Source of the DNA: Saprospiraceae bacterium
Lineage (GTDB): Bacteria; Bacteroidota; Bacteroidia; Chitinophagales; Saprospiraceae
Direction of reading: 5' to 3'
DNA: 38,660 nucleotides
NCBI GenBank assembly: GCA_020436835.1
Contig: JAGQWZ010000603.1
Location: 1-38,660 of the forward strand
The notes beneath the pieces are model-generated. The model was not told the DNA's origin. It was given only the letters and a program-made list of their open reading frames with translations, and did not search any database. Each line of letters opens with the position of its first letter. Positions within the stretch are counted from its first letter, which is position 1. Below, one piece after another: positions 26,251 through 36,000 of the stretch. The translations under genes were made by a program, and so were the position numbers.

Positions 26251-27474
26251 TTACATTTTACCTGTTCCACGTTGTACTTCTTCCCAGACGCGCAAGACAT
26301 TGCCGGAGCAGATCTTCTCCAGCTCAAGATCAGAATATCCACGGGAAAGCAGTTCTTCAAGTAAATTTGGATAATCACCAACATCTTTTAAGCCGGTCGG
26401 TAATGAATCTCCCACACCGTCAAAATCAGATCCCAGCCCCACAAAATCAATACCGGCAACCTTCACTACATGATCGATATGGTCTGCTACTTTTTTTACA
26501 TCTGAATAGAGGGTAGGATGATCTTTCCTGAATTTTTCAATAATCGGCTTGGCCTTGTCATCGCGCCAATCCAGTCCTTTTTCCAATAGTATTTTGCTCA
26601 GAGCTTCTCTGTTCTGATCATTTTGCGATTGCACTTCACCATCCAGAAATGAAGAACCAAAATTGATTTGGATCACCCCGCCATTTTCTGCCAGCTTCTT
26701 AATCATATCGTCATTCATATTTCGCTCGAAACCCGGTGTGAAGACCCGGCACGAACTATGAGAGGCAATCACAGGCTTGGAAGTGAGGCGGATGACTTGA
26801 TAAAAACTACTGTCAGAAACATGGGAAATGTCCACCATGATCCCAATCCGGTTCATTTCCTGTACGACTTCCCTGCCAAAAGGGGATAGGCCATTCCAGG
26901 TTCGGGTGGTATCATAGCTGGAATCACAGATGTGGTTATCCTTGGCGTGGGTCAGTGTGATGTAGCTGATCCCCTTTTTCCTGAAATAGGCCAGGTTTTC
27001 CAGATTGCCTTCGACCGGAGCGCCATTTTCCATGCCCATCGGTAAAGAAATAATGCCTTTTCTGAAGTTTTCCCTTACCTCCCGGGGACTGCTGCTTATG
27101 GCAAACTTATCCGGATGAGCCATTGCAATTCCCTCCACCATCTCTATCAATGAATCTGCCAGTAATTTGGCACCATTGTCTTCATATGAAGATGGAATAT
27201 AAATGGACATGAAAGGAGCGTCTAGACCACCTTCTTTTGCCCGCTTATAGTCGAAATCACCTTCATCGGTGGAGATGGGAATTCCCAGATATTCTTTTTC
27301 CAGCCTAAAGTTGTTCACCTTAAGCCGGTAAGGTAAATCAACATGACCATCGGTGATGATATACTGGTGCGCTAATTTCCTGGCTTTTTCAGCATTCGAC
27401 ATCTGCCCCTTCATTTTTACGGTATTACAGGACAAAACGGAGGCTCCGAAGAGGAGGTAGAGTAGTGTTCTCAT
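26251..27474 (-). CDS. Membrane dipeptidase (M19), lipoprotein
   Basis: A 407-residue zinc dipeptidase of the renal dipeptidase family. The signal ends in VLSC, with Cys16 as the lipid anchor. The zinc ligands are in place: HVD (H44, D46), the bridging Glu in GMENGAPVEG, and the His residues of VDISHVSDSS and IASHSSCR; VGLGSDFDGVG is the conserved C-terminal motif. It splits dipeptides, possibly including D-amino-acid or peptidoglycan-derived ones, and is the first gene of a likely M19-M1-purB operon. The upstream region is shared, divergently, with the giant secreted gene at 28023. Confidence 0.92.
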   Translation of the reverse strand: MRTLLYLLFGASVLSCNTVKMKGQMSNAEKARKLAHQYIITDGHVDLPYRLKVNNFRLEKEYLGIPISTDEGDFDYKRAKEGGLDAPFMSIYIPSSYEDNGAKLLADSLIEMVEGIAMAHPDKFAISSSPREVRENFRKGIISLPMGMENGAPVEGNLENLAYFRKKGISYITLTHAKDNHICDSSYDTTRTWNGLSPFGREVVQEMNRIGIMVDISHVSDSSFYQVIRLTSKPVIASHSSCRVFTPGFERNMNDDMIKKLAENGGVIQINFGSSFLDGEVQSQNDQNREALSKILLEKGLDWRDDKAKPIIEKFRKDHPTLYSDVKKVADHIDHVVKVAGIDFVGLGSDFDGVGDSLPTGLKDVGDYPNLLEELLSRGYSDLELEKICSGNVLRVWEEVQRGTGKM

Positions 27475-28022
27475 TACAGGTGAATTGTAAGCCGCCTGAA
27501 GATACTACAATAATTATTAGGTGCAATACGAACCGGATTTGGCTGCGATTCCTGATGGAATGATATACCGATCTTGACATCGGATTTAATCGAGGTCAAC
27601 CTCTCACCAGGTGCGGTTACCCGGTAGTTGATTTTGGGATGGTTATTCTCTCTTCAAATGAGCCGTCAGGCTGATACTCGCGTTTCTAACAATACCGGTT
27701 GAAGACATTCAAGATTTTTTTTATGCATAAGCTACAGATCTACAGCGGATAAAACATAGTGAATTTCTATGGTTGTAAACCACTGATTTGTATACACATA
27801 TAGAATATTGTAATATATATTATCTTTTAATATAAATAATTAGAGTCATATTTGGACGTCTGAGTGTAATTATCATACTCAATCACTTATGTATAGAGGC
27901 TTGCTCATATATAAGTTGTATCTATGTACAACTACCTCATAATGAGAAAAAAAAAACTAAAGACATTATCATATATAAGTTATTTGTATATATATTTGTC
28001 CCGGTTACCAAAATTTGACACC
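27475..28022. promoter_or_regulatory. Divergent control region between M19 and the first giant gene
   Basis: A 548-bp region with no gene I can support. The right half is very AT-rich (27800-28000). It holds a 13-bp direct repeat, TCATATATAAGTT at 27905-27917 and 27969-27981, and a perfect TAnnTTTG box, TATATTTG at 27991-27998, 24 bp before the ATG at 28023; no good -33 TTTG stands at the right distance. Confidence 0.45.
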
Positions 28023-31000
28023 ATGAAGAATCTTTTACGCTTTTTTTCTATGATGATTCTGGTCAGTCTTGCCCAGTTGGCATTTGCCCAACCGGGTCCG
28101 GTATGTACTGATTTGAACATCCCCGTCGGGCCAGATGACTCGGCGAGTATCGTGGTTGGAGACTTTGTGACAAACGCAGATGCTTCATTACCCGATATCA
28201 CTATCGAAAATCCCTATGGAGGGGTTCTCGAATTTGTCGCTGGTGCAAATGCTGCCACTGTAATCAGGATAGCAGCTTGCCCCTATGTCAGCAGAGAATT
28301 GAAATTGGTTGCAAAAAATGCCAATGGATCCTGCTGGAGCCGAATCACATTCAAACAATCTAACGGTCCGATTATCGTCGGGAGGTCAGCTACAGTATAC
28401 TGTACAGATTCGTTAGTGGATGGAGGCCATGTAAATGGACTTCCACCAACTGCATTTCTGGCTTGTACTGGCCCCATTGCGGCTACCTACGTAGCGGACT
28501 GGGTTGATGTTTATGATTGTGTATTAGGAAATGATACCGCTAAGGTAATTTATCGTATGTACGAAGCATATGATAAATTCGGGGTACGTGGAACAGGACA
28601 GGACACGATTACGGTGTTCAGACTGCCACAAATCACTACCGATAATACCTGGTGTGTAGACAGAGACACCGTCTACTGCGAAGAAGGTTTAGCCGGCAAC
28701 TTCGGACCATATATGGTTGTGCCGACTGCACCTGGTAGTATGATGTGTGACACCATTTATTTCTTAAATCCCGATGGTTCTCCTGCTATTGTAGATCCTA
28801 AGTGTGGAATTTCTGTCAATGTACTGGAAGAGCCTTTCGGACAGGATTGTATCTCAACGACCAAATATACGGTTGAGCTGAAGCAGACCTGTTATGGTTC
28901 CACTTCAGGTGCTTGCACCGTTGATCCGGGTTCAGCTATTGAGACAGTGGCTGATGGATATTATCGTTGTACGTTCTGGCTAATGGAGATCGATACCGTA
29001 CCTCCGGTTGTAGAGTGTGGTCAGGATACGCTGCTGGTTCCTACCAGTGGACATGACTGTGCTGCTCATTTATTGCTGCCTCCGGTCACCGCTGCAGACT
29101 CCTGCAACAGTGTCGTGGCAGTGAAAGCCCGAATTGAAGGTTATGGCAGTTTTGCTCTTTCCCTTCAGGCAGGTTATTGGGTATCAAATCAAACTATCAA
29201 ACTTCCATATACGGATGAAGTAACGGAAATTATCTACGAGGCATTCGATGAATGTCACAACGTAGGATATGATACTTGTTACGTCAGAGTGAAGGATTTG
29301 GTAGCTCCGGTGGCTATTTGTGATAAAGGTGTCAACATATCTTTGACTGGTAAGAAAACTTGGGTTAGTGCAACAACTTTCGATGAAGGAAGTTGGGACA
29401 ATTGCGGGATTAACTTCATGTTGGCAAGAAGAGCTGACTGGAGAGAAGCTTGTCTTGATCTGTGTGATTCGATTGAAGTGGTTGGTACATCTGCCTATGG
29501 CACGATTTATCGTCCATATCTGGAATCAAATAAAGCACTTGATGAAGTTGAAGCGCACTATGCCAAAGTTCTACAGTGGTTGCAGTGGGATGGTCAGGAA
29601 TGTGCTGATGTCCTATATAATGCATGGAGATATGATCTCATGAAGTATGCGACCCTTACCTGTGCCGAAGGAGACCATCACGGTTTCGATTTTGACGAGG
29701 CAGTTCAGGCTTATCTTGATCCTAATGTCGATTTTGCCAAAGTGAAGCAAATCGGTGGTGGATGGGCCGAAGATGTGTTGTTCTCTTGTGATGACGCATG
29801 CGGACCGGTAACAGTGGAACTGTTGGTAATGGACTACTGGTGCAACTACAACACTTGTTGGACCGAAGTATGGGTAGAAGATCAGACTCCGATATCTGTA
29901 CCAAAAGACGTTACCGAAGAAGTAGATATTTCATGTAAGACATATAAAGATGCCAACTATACCCTGGGAGGACTTCCTGTAAGTATAGCAGACCTGGTAG
30001 CAGCTGCCCATGGTGGTGATCAGGATGCATATGACGCCCTTGACGAGATTTTCGGAGGATACCGGAAGGCATGGGTAGATCCATATGGAAGATATGTGGA
30101 TATAGATGGTGAAGAACTTGATTGTGATATCGTATTCACTGATAGCACTTGCATCTGTTCTTCTTACACAACTCAAGAGCCTTATTATGATGAGCACTTT
30201 GGTTGGGTTTATGAAACAGTGGAACACAGTGAATGTGGTTATTACGCTACTGAAATTGATCTGACACACGGTGTGGTAGCAGTTAATTGCGAGAAAAACG
30301 CACAGTGTGAACGAGATATATGGTTCGACTTCGACGAATGTGGACAAGGGGTGATTTACCGTAAGTTCACGATTACACAAGGCTGTCCCGAGACCGACTC
30401 ACTACACACAACTGAATCCATCACCAGAGTACAACGGATTTGGGTTGGAAATCAGTGTAAACTCGATCCTGGTATGTTTACCGTACCACGCGATACCACT
30501 CTGGATGTATGTGATCTGATATACGATCCGGAAGGTAGTGGTAATGTAGCAGGAGATGCTTCTCCCGAAAACATCGGATCTGCTGAATACGTTTTTGACG
30601 ATGATTGCAGAATCGTTGGAATTGGATACTACGACAAAGTTTTCAAAGTAGTAGGTGGTGATGAAGCTTGTTACAAAGTGATCAGAACCTGGTGCTTTGC
30701 AGATTGGTGCGAAGTAAACAAACCAGCTAACAGCAATTGGGTAATTGATCCTATGCTGGACGATCACATAATTACCTACGAGCAAACGATCATTTTGATC
30801 GATACGACACCTCCGGATATCGTAATTGCACCTGTAGGTACTGATGATGTGGTTGCTGCAGGAGGATGTTTATATGATTTCTCCACGACAGTTGATGTTG
30901 CTGATGCTTGCGGTGTCTTGGCATACCGATGGATGTTATTCGACGCCGACGGTGGTATTGCCGGACAAGGTGAAGGTTCATTGGATCTGGCGATTGCCGA

Positions 31001-32672
31001 TAATTTTGAAGTGGCTGTTCCTGGCTTGTCCACGGGTAGTTACACTTTGAGAGCGATTGCAACTGACCAATGTCAGAATGAAGGAGTGGCAGAATATAGT
31101 TTTGTGATCTCCACTCAGAAAAAGCCTGCTGTAGTTTGCATTACCAGCCTGACTGTTGAATTAACGCCAATGGATATTGACAATGATGGTGTCATCGATA
31201 CCGGAATGGCAGTTGTCTGGGCGGAGGAATTTAACAGCAGCAGTGCTCCGGCATGTAATGATGACTCAATTGCATTCTATATCGAGTATTTGGATAATGA
31301 CGGTGATGAGACATTAGATGAAGAAGATGCAGACAGTCTTGCTATTGGTTGCGAAGTATTGCCTGATGCCTTTATGGTAAGAATGTGGGTTAAGAGTTTC
31401 CCAAGCGGAACTGTTGATTACTGCGATGTTATGATCGTACCACAGAATAACATGATGGCATGTGGTGATATTAGCCGCATTCAGAGTGGTGTAAGTGGAA
31501 GCATAATGACTGAACTGGAAACGAATGTCGAACAAGTTAATGTTCAGGCAACCTTATCCAGTGGTCAGGAATTAGACTTCTTAACCACATCCGCAGGAGC
31601 TTATAGCTTTGCTTCAGCTCTTGGATTAGATGTTACCGTGACACCAGTGAAGACGTTGGATCCAATGAATGGTATCAGCACAGCTGACCTGATTACGATC
31701 CAGAAGCATATTATTGGAAAGCAGTCATTGAAGAATACTTATCGTGAGATTGCTGCTGATGTGAATAACGATCAGAGAATAACCGCTCTTGATCTTCTGG
31801 TACTGCGAAAGCTGATACTGGGCAAGATCGATGTGATGCCGGTTGATTCCTGGAAATTCGTGAACAACATCAATGGTAAGGAGGATTATACGATTCAGAG
31901 TGTGAACGAGCATATGCGAGTTGACTTTACCGGAATTAAGATGGGAGATGTCAATATTGACAATGATCCTAGTCAATCTGCCGGAAGAACCGCTAAGAAT
32001 CTGGTACTCGAAATTGCTAATCAGAAGATAGAAAGAGCAGCTACCTATGAGATAGACGTCACTGCTTCTAACTTCCGAAATATTGAGGGATATCAGTTTA
32101 CCCTGAATTTTGATCCTGCCAGCATTAATGTAAGAGATATCAAAATGGGACAGGCTCTTGACTTGACTGACGAGAACTTTGGCCTGGACCGAATCTCAGA
32201 AGGTATCATTACCACCAGCTGGAATGCAGCAGAAGCTAAGAATCTGCAGGAAGATGAAGTATTGTTCACACTGGTTGTGGAGGGAGTTACCGAGACTGCT
32301 ATTAGCAATGTCCTGGCGGTGACGAACAAGATCACCAGTGCGGAAGCATATACCGGATCGAATGAATTACTTGGTGTTGCAGTTAACTTTAATGGCAGTG
32401 CAGTTGAGCAAGGTTTCGCCTTGTATCAAAACCGGCCAAATCCATTCAAAGAAACGACTGCAATTGGATTTGTACTACCAGAAAGTAGTGATGCCACACT
32501 CACAGTCTATGATGTGACTGGCAAAGTACTCAAGGTAGTTGAAGGATCTTACATCAAAGGATACAATGAAGTTTCACTTCAGAAATCTGAATTGAACGCT
32601 ACAGGAATTCTATACTATCAACTTGATAGTGAAGCATTTACCGCTACCAGAAAAATGGTAGTAATAGATTAA
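28023..32672 (+). CDS. Giant secreted Cys-rich HYR-like protein with dockerin, cohesin-like and T9SS domains (copy 1)
   Basis: A 1549-residue exported protein. Signal peptide 1-22 (ending AFAQ); then cysteine-rich beta modules with HYR-type openings at about 324 (DTVPPVVEC), 424 (DLVAPVAIC), 619 (DQTPISVPK) and 927 (DTTPPDIVI). A helical, cysteine-bearing insert lies at about 470-548 (EAHYAKVLQWLQWDG). I count about 52 cysteines, all before residue 1148. A small beta domain is followed by a type I dockerin (about 1213-1272; ISTADLITIQKHIIG and DVNNDQRITALDLLVLRKLI), of which only the second repeat keeps a full calcium loop. Then come FTGIKMGDVNIDNDP, a cohesin-like domain (about 1326-1457; YEIDVTASNFRNIEGYQFTL) and a T9SS type A sorting domain (1464-1549; LYQNRPNPF). 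The reading frame extends upstream to 27924, but ATG 28023 gives the signal peptide. It is probably a surface adhesin or matrix protein. Confidence 0.88.
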   Translation: MKNLLRFFSMMILVSLAQLAFAQPGPVCTDLNIPVGPDDSASIVVGDFVTNADASLPDITIENPYGGVLEFVAGANAATVIRIAACPYVSRELKLVAKNANGSCWSRITFKQSNGPIIVGRSATVYCTDSLVDGGHVNGLPPTAFLACTGPIAATYVADWVDVYDCVLGNDTAKVIYRMYEAYDKFGVRGTGQDTITVFRLPQITTDNTWCVDRDTVYCEEGLAGNFGPYMVVPTAPGSMMCDTIYFLNPDGSPAIVDPKCGISVNVLEEPFGQDCISTTKYTVELKQTCYGSTSGACTVDPGSAIETVADGYYRCTFWLMEIDTVPPVVECGQDTLLVPTSGHDCAAHLLLPPVTAADSCNSVVAVKARIEGYGSFALSLQAGYWVSNQTIKLPYTDEVTEIIYEAFDECHNVGYDTCYVRVKDLVAPVAICDKGVNISLTGKKTWVSATTFDEGSWDNCGINFMLARRADWREACLDLCDSIEVVGTSAYGTIYRPYLESNKALDEVEAHYAKVLQWLQWDGQECADVLYNAWRYDLMKYATLTCAEGDHHGFDFDEAVQAYLDPNVDFAKVKQIGGGWAEDVLFSCDDACGPVTVELLVMDYWCNYNTCWTEVWVEDQTPISVPKDVTEEVDISCKTYKDANYTLGGLPVSIADLVAAAHGGDQDAYDALDEIFGGYRKAWVDPYGRYVDIDGEELDCDIVFTDSTCICSSYTTQEPYYDEHFGWVYETVEHSECGYYATEIDLTHGVVAVNCEKNAQCERDIWFDFDECGQGVIYRKFTITQGCPETDSLHTTESITRVQRIWVGNQCKLDPGMFTVPRDTTLDVCDLIYDPEGSGNVAGDASPENIGSAEYVFDDDCRIVGIGYYDKVFKVVGGDEACYKVIRTWCFADWCEVNKPANSNWVIDPMLDDHIITYEQTIILIDTTPPDIVIAPVGTDDVVAAGGCLYDFSTTVDVADACGVLAYRWMLFDADGGIAGQGEGSLDLAIADNFEVAVPGLSTGSYTLRAIATDQCQNEGVAEYSFVISTQKKPAVVCITSLTVELTPMDIDNDGVIDTGMAVVWAEEFNSSSAPACNDDSIAFYIEYLDNDGDETLDEEDADSLAIGCEVLPDAFMVRMWVKSFPSGTVDYCDVMIVPQNNMMACGDISRIQSGVSGSIMTELETNVEQVNVQATLSSGQELDFLTTSAGAYSFASALGLDVTVTPVKTLDPMNGISTADLITIQKHIIGKQSLKNTYREIAADVNNDQRITALDLLVLRKLILGKIDVMPVDSWKFVNNINGKEDYTIQSVNEHMRVDFTGIKMGDVNIDNDPSQSAGRTAKNLVLEIANQKIERAATYEIDVTASNFRNIEGYQFTLNFDPASINVRDIKMGQALDLTDENFGLDRISEGIITTSWNAAEAKNLQEDEVLFTLVVEGVTETAISNVLAVTNKITSAEAYTGSNELLGVAVNFNGSAVEQGFALYQNRPNPFKETTAIGFVLPESSDATLTVYDVTGKVLKVVEGSYIKGYNEVSLQKSELNATGILYYQLDSEAFTATRKMVVID

Positions 32673-32808
32673 GACATGGGTTAGAAATGGGATCAGGTGG
32701 AAAGTCGAGAAATTGACGTGTTACATCGGCTTTCCACTTCTTTAGGTCCTGACCATGAGATTACATAGTATATCCTTGAGTTAGTTACTATACATGAGTT
32801 CTAGTGTG

Positions 32809-32840
32809 AGCCGTTCCAAAGGGGACGGCTTTCTTATTTT
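32809..32840 (+). terminator. Rho-independent terminator after giant copy 1
   Basis: AGCCGTTCC (32809-32817) pairs with GGGACGGCT (32822-32830), with one G-T pair, across a short AAAG loop, followed by TTCTTATTTTT. Copies 1 and 2 are thus likely separate transcripts. Confidence 0.75.
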
Positions 32841-32908
32841 TATGATTATCAGCAGGTTGTACACGTGACTGAAATCTTAGGTGTAACCACTTGGTACCTA
32901 ACGTATTA

Positions 32909-32926
32909 TGGTATTTAGTAATACCA
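32909..32926. repeat. 7-bp palindrome upstream of giant copy 2
   Basis: TGGTATT (32909-32915) and AATACCA (32920-32926) are exact inverted copies around TAGT, about 105 bp before the start of copy 2. There is no T tract, so an operator is more likely than a terminator. Confidence 0.35.
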
Positions 32927-33031
32927 AAACTACCCTTTATTTCAAATGTGGTGCAGTGCGTACATATTAAGTTTTTGTGGCAAGCTATTTGTTTACATTA
33001 TCAAAATACTTAATAACCAAACTTACGCACT

Positions 33032-36000
33032 ATGAGGAAGATGTACTCCTGTACTGTCTTCGTATTAGCCTTATTTAGCATCTCTTTGGGCTATTCCCAG
33101 ACTACTCAGTGTTCTCCCAATTGTAACAACTTGAATGCCAGTGTGATGACTGGTCCAAATGGTCTTGAGTTTCACGCCAAGATCAACTGGACCGACATTG
33201 TGACCAATTTTGACTGTGCCATGCCGGTTACCTATACACTTCTGACCAATTCAGGTACTCAAATGGCCAGTGGCAGCTCGGATGACGTTGGTAACGAGGT
33301 CTACTTTTTGATTGATGATGTTTGTCGTTTTCTCAACGATGGGGTTAAAATAAGGATCACCAATGACCAGGGGAGTTGTTGGAGTAATATCACGTTTAAG
33401 AAGGATGTACCAACGATCGTGGGTAGAAGGATCACACTATATTGTGACAATCCTATTGTCAGCGATCCAAATTCCCTAATTAATGGAGTCCCTCCGACTG
33501 CTTTTGTCCCATGTCAGGGACTTGCTACTCCGAAATTTGTTGCAGACTGGGTCTTTCCAAAGGACTGTAATAACGGCATTCAGGATACAGCTAAACAGAT
33601 CCTTAGAGAATGGGAGTTCTTTGACAAAGAGGGAAATCGAGCCAGTGCGTTTGATACGATTGATGTCTTCTTATTTCCTCAAATTACCGCAGATCATATC
33701 TACTGCGGAGATAAGGATACGGTCTATTGCGGTGACCCCAACGGTGGAATTGGCCCTTTTATCACCTTTGACAGTTTGAACACCGGGATCTGTGATACAG
33801 TTTATCTTGTTCTGATAAAAGATGAGGACAATGATGGGATGCTGGAGTTCTATCCACAGGTTTTTGACGAGAAATGTGGTTTATCAGTACACGTAGATTA
33901 CCATAAATTCGATAGTGATTGTGAAATCAATTATAAAGTAAGCTTGGATATCAAGCAGAGCTGTTATGGCGTTCCTCAATCTACTTGCCTGGTTTCACCG
34001 CCCGCTGGAGTTGACCCCAATATCGCGGAAGAGATAGCACCTGGCTATTGGAGATGTACTTTCTGGCTCACGGATCTTGACACGGTACCTCCTTTATCGG
34101 CCTGTAAATTTGACAAAGTAAATCCGGATTTGATTTTCTGGTCTGCGGTGACCGATGCTGCTGTCGGGTATGTTCCCAATACTCACTGCTTTGATACAAC
34201 GCAAGGTGCACCAATCATCGTAGTTCCTACCAATACCCATGAATGTGCTGGTCATACTTATATACCGCCTCTTTGTATTTATGACGACTGGAGTGGTGTC
34301 AAGCAGGCCAAAGCGACGATTCCTGGATTCGGATCATGGATACTTACAGCCAATGGCGATACCTGCATTATTTATATTGATGATACCATACCGGTAAAGG
34401 GGTACTGTTACGAATCACATACTCAGGTTAGACTACCAAAGTCCGATGAACCGTATCAGATTCTATATGAGATATATGACAACTGCCATAATATTGATAC
34501 TGAATATTGCTACCTATATGTGAAGGACCTTACGAAACCTGTCCCGGTTCTGGACAAAGGAGTTACGGTCAGTCTGGGAGAAAAGAAAGCCTGGGTAGAT
34601 ACAGAGTCTTTTGACGAAGGTAGTTGGGATAACTGTGGGGTGAACCTTATCCTGGCCCGGCGAAAAGACTGGGCGGAAGCCTGTATTGAGCTCTGTGACA
34701 GTGTCAGAGCTTGTTGTGCCACTGATCATTATGATACGCTCCGAATGGCGTTTCTGGAGGAGGATAAACATATCGATGCGGTAGAGGCTCATTACGCTAA
34801 AACACTGGATTGGTTACGAAATGACAATGTAGCTTGTGGTAATCTTATCTACAATTCATGGCAGTATGCCTTAATGAAATATGCAACACTAAACTGCGTG
34901 GATCATCCCTATCCCGTCGGTGATGAATATTTCCGGGAAATTTTTCTCAAATGCTATGAAGACTATCTGTATGATAATGTGAATGGGACTACCATGTTTG
35001 ATATTAATCCGGAAGAGCCCGTTGAATATTGTTTTGATCGTTGGGCCTTTATTGATCCCTATCTTAATCCCGGGTGCGAACAGCATTTGCTGAATAATAC
35101 ACAAGGTGGTTTGATCGGATTGAATTCGGTTGATGCATTGCTTGAGAGCGAGCGAGCATTGATCAGCACCTATGAAGCTATCGGTGGTGGTTGGGCGGAA
35201 GAAGTTGTCTTTTCCTGTGAAGATGCGTGCAGCTACGTCACTGTAGAGGTGCTGGTTATGGATTATTGGTGTAATTGGGCAAAGGCATGGACTAATGTAT
35301 GGGTCGAAGATCAGGTTCCGGCTCAGGTAGTGAAAGAAGTGGTGGATGAGACAATCACCTGCAAATCCTTTCGTGATAAGAGATATGACTATCCGGGTGA
35401 AGCACATCCGGTGAGTCTGGAGTTCATCGTAGATCTTGCAAAGAAGGGTGATGTTGCATCCCTGGATTTGTTAGATGAAGTCTTTGGAAGTTATGAAAAA
35501 GCTTGGGTGGATCCCTACGGAAATTACGTCGATATCGATGGTCAGCCTGTAGAGACTAAAATCGAGTTTTATGACAGCATATGCTATTGTACCACTGAAG
35601 TGGTACCATACCGGATATATGATGATCATTTAGGGTATATATGGGTGGATTCGCTGATCACCAATTGTTATTATGAAGCAGACACGACCATCTTCTGGAA
35701 TGGAATCGTTGCTGCAAATTGTAGTGAAAATGTCCATTGTGAGCAGCGTGTTTGGTGCGACATAGATCATTGTGGAGAGGGATATATCTATCGTGAATTT
35801 AAAATTTGGCATGGGTGCCCGGATTCAGTATATATCGCTGATAGTTTGCGCCATCCGGTAGACACGTTGGTGAGACATCAAAGAATTTATGTGGGCAACG
35901 AGTGTGAACTTAATAAGTATATGTTTGATGTACCACCAGATGTGACCGTTTACAGTTGTGGCGTTGACTATGATCCGGCTGGTAGTGGAAATCTGATTGG

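Larger units (their letters stand above)
32673..33031. other. Spacer between giant copies 1 and 2
   Basis: 359 bp with no gene. It holds a terminator for copy 1 (32809-32840) and a 7-bp palindrome, TGGTATT/AATACCA with a TAGT loop, at 32909-32926. The remainder presumably carries the promoter of copy 2; I see no perfect TAnnTTTG box in it. Confidence 0.5.

Noticed and set aside
27924..28022. Upstream extension of giant copy 1
   Set aside because: The added 33 residues would bury the signal peptide, and the region carries the likely promoter box.
29931..30380. Antisense ORF of 149 codons inside giant copy 1, and similar ones in copy 2
   Set aside because: They lie wholly opposite a strong coding frame, have no start signals or family features, and are shadows.
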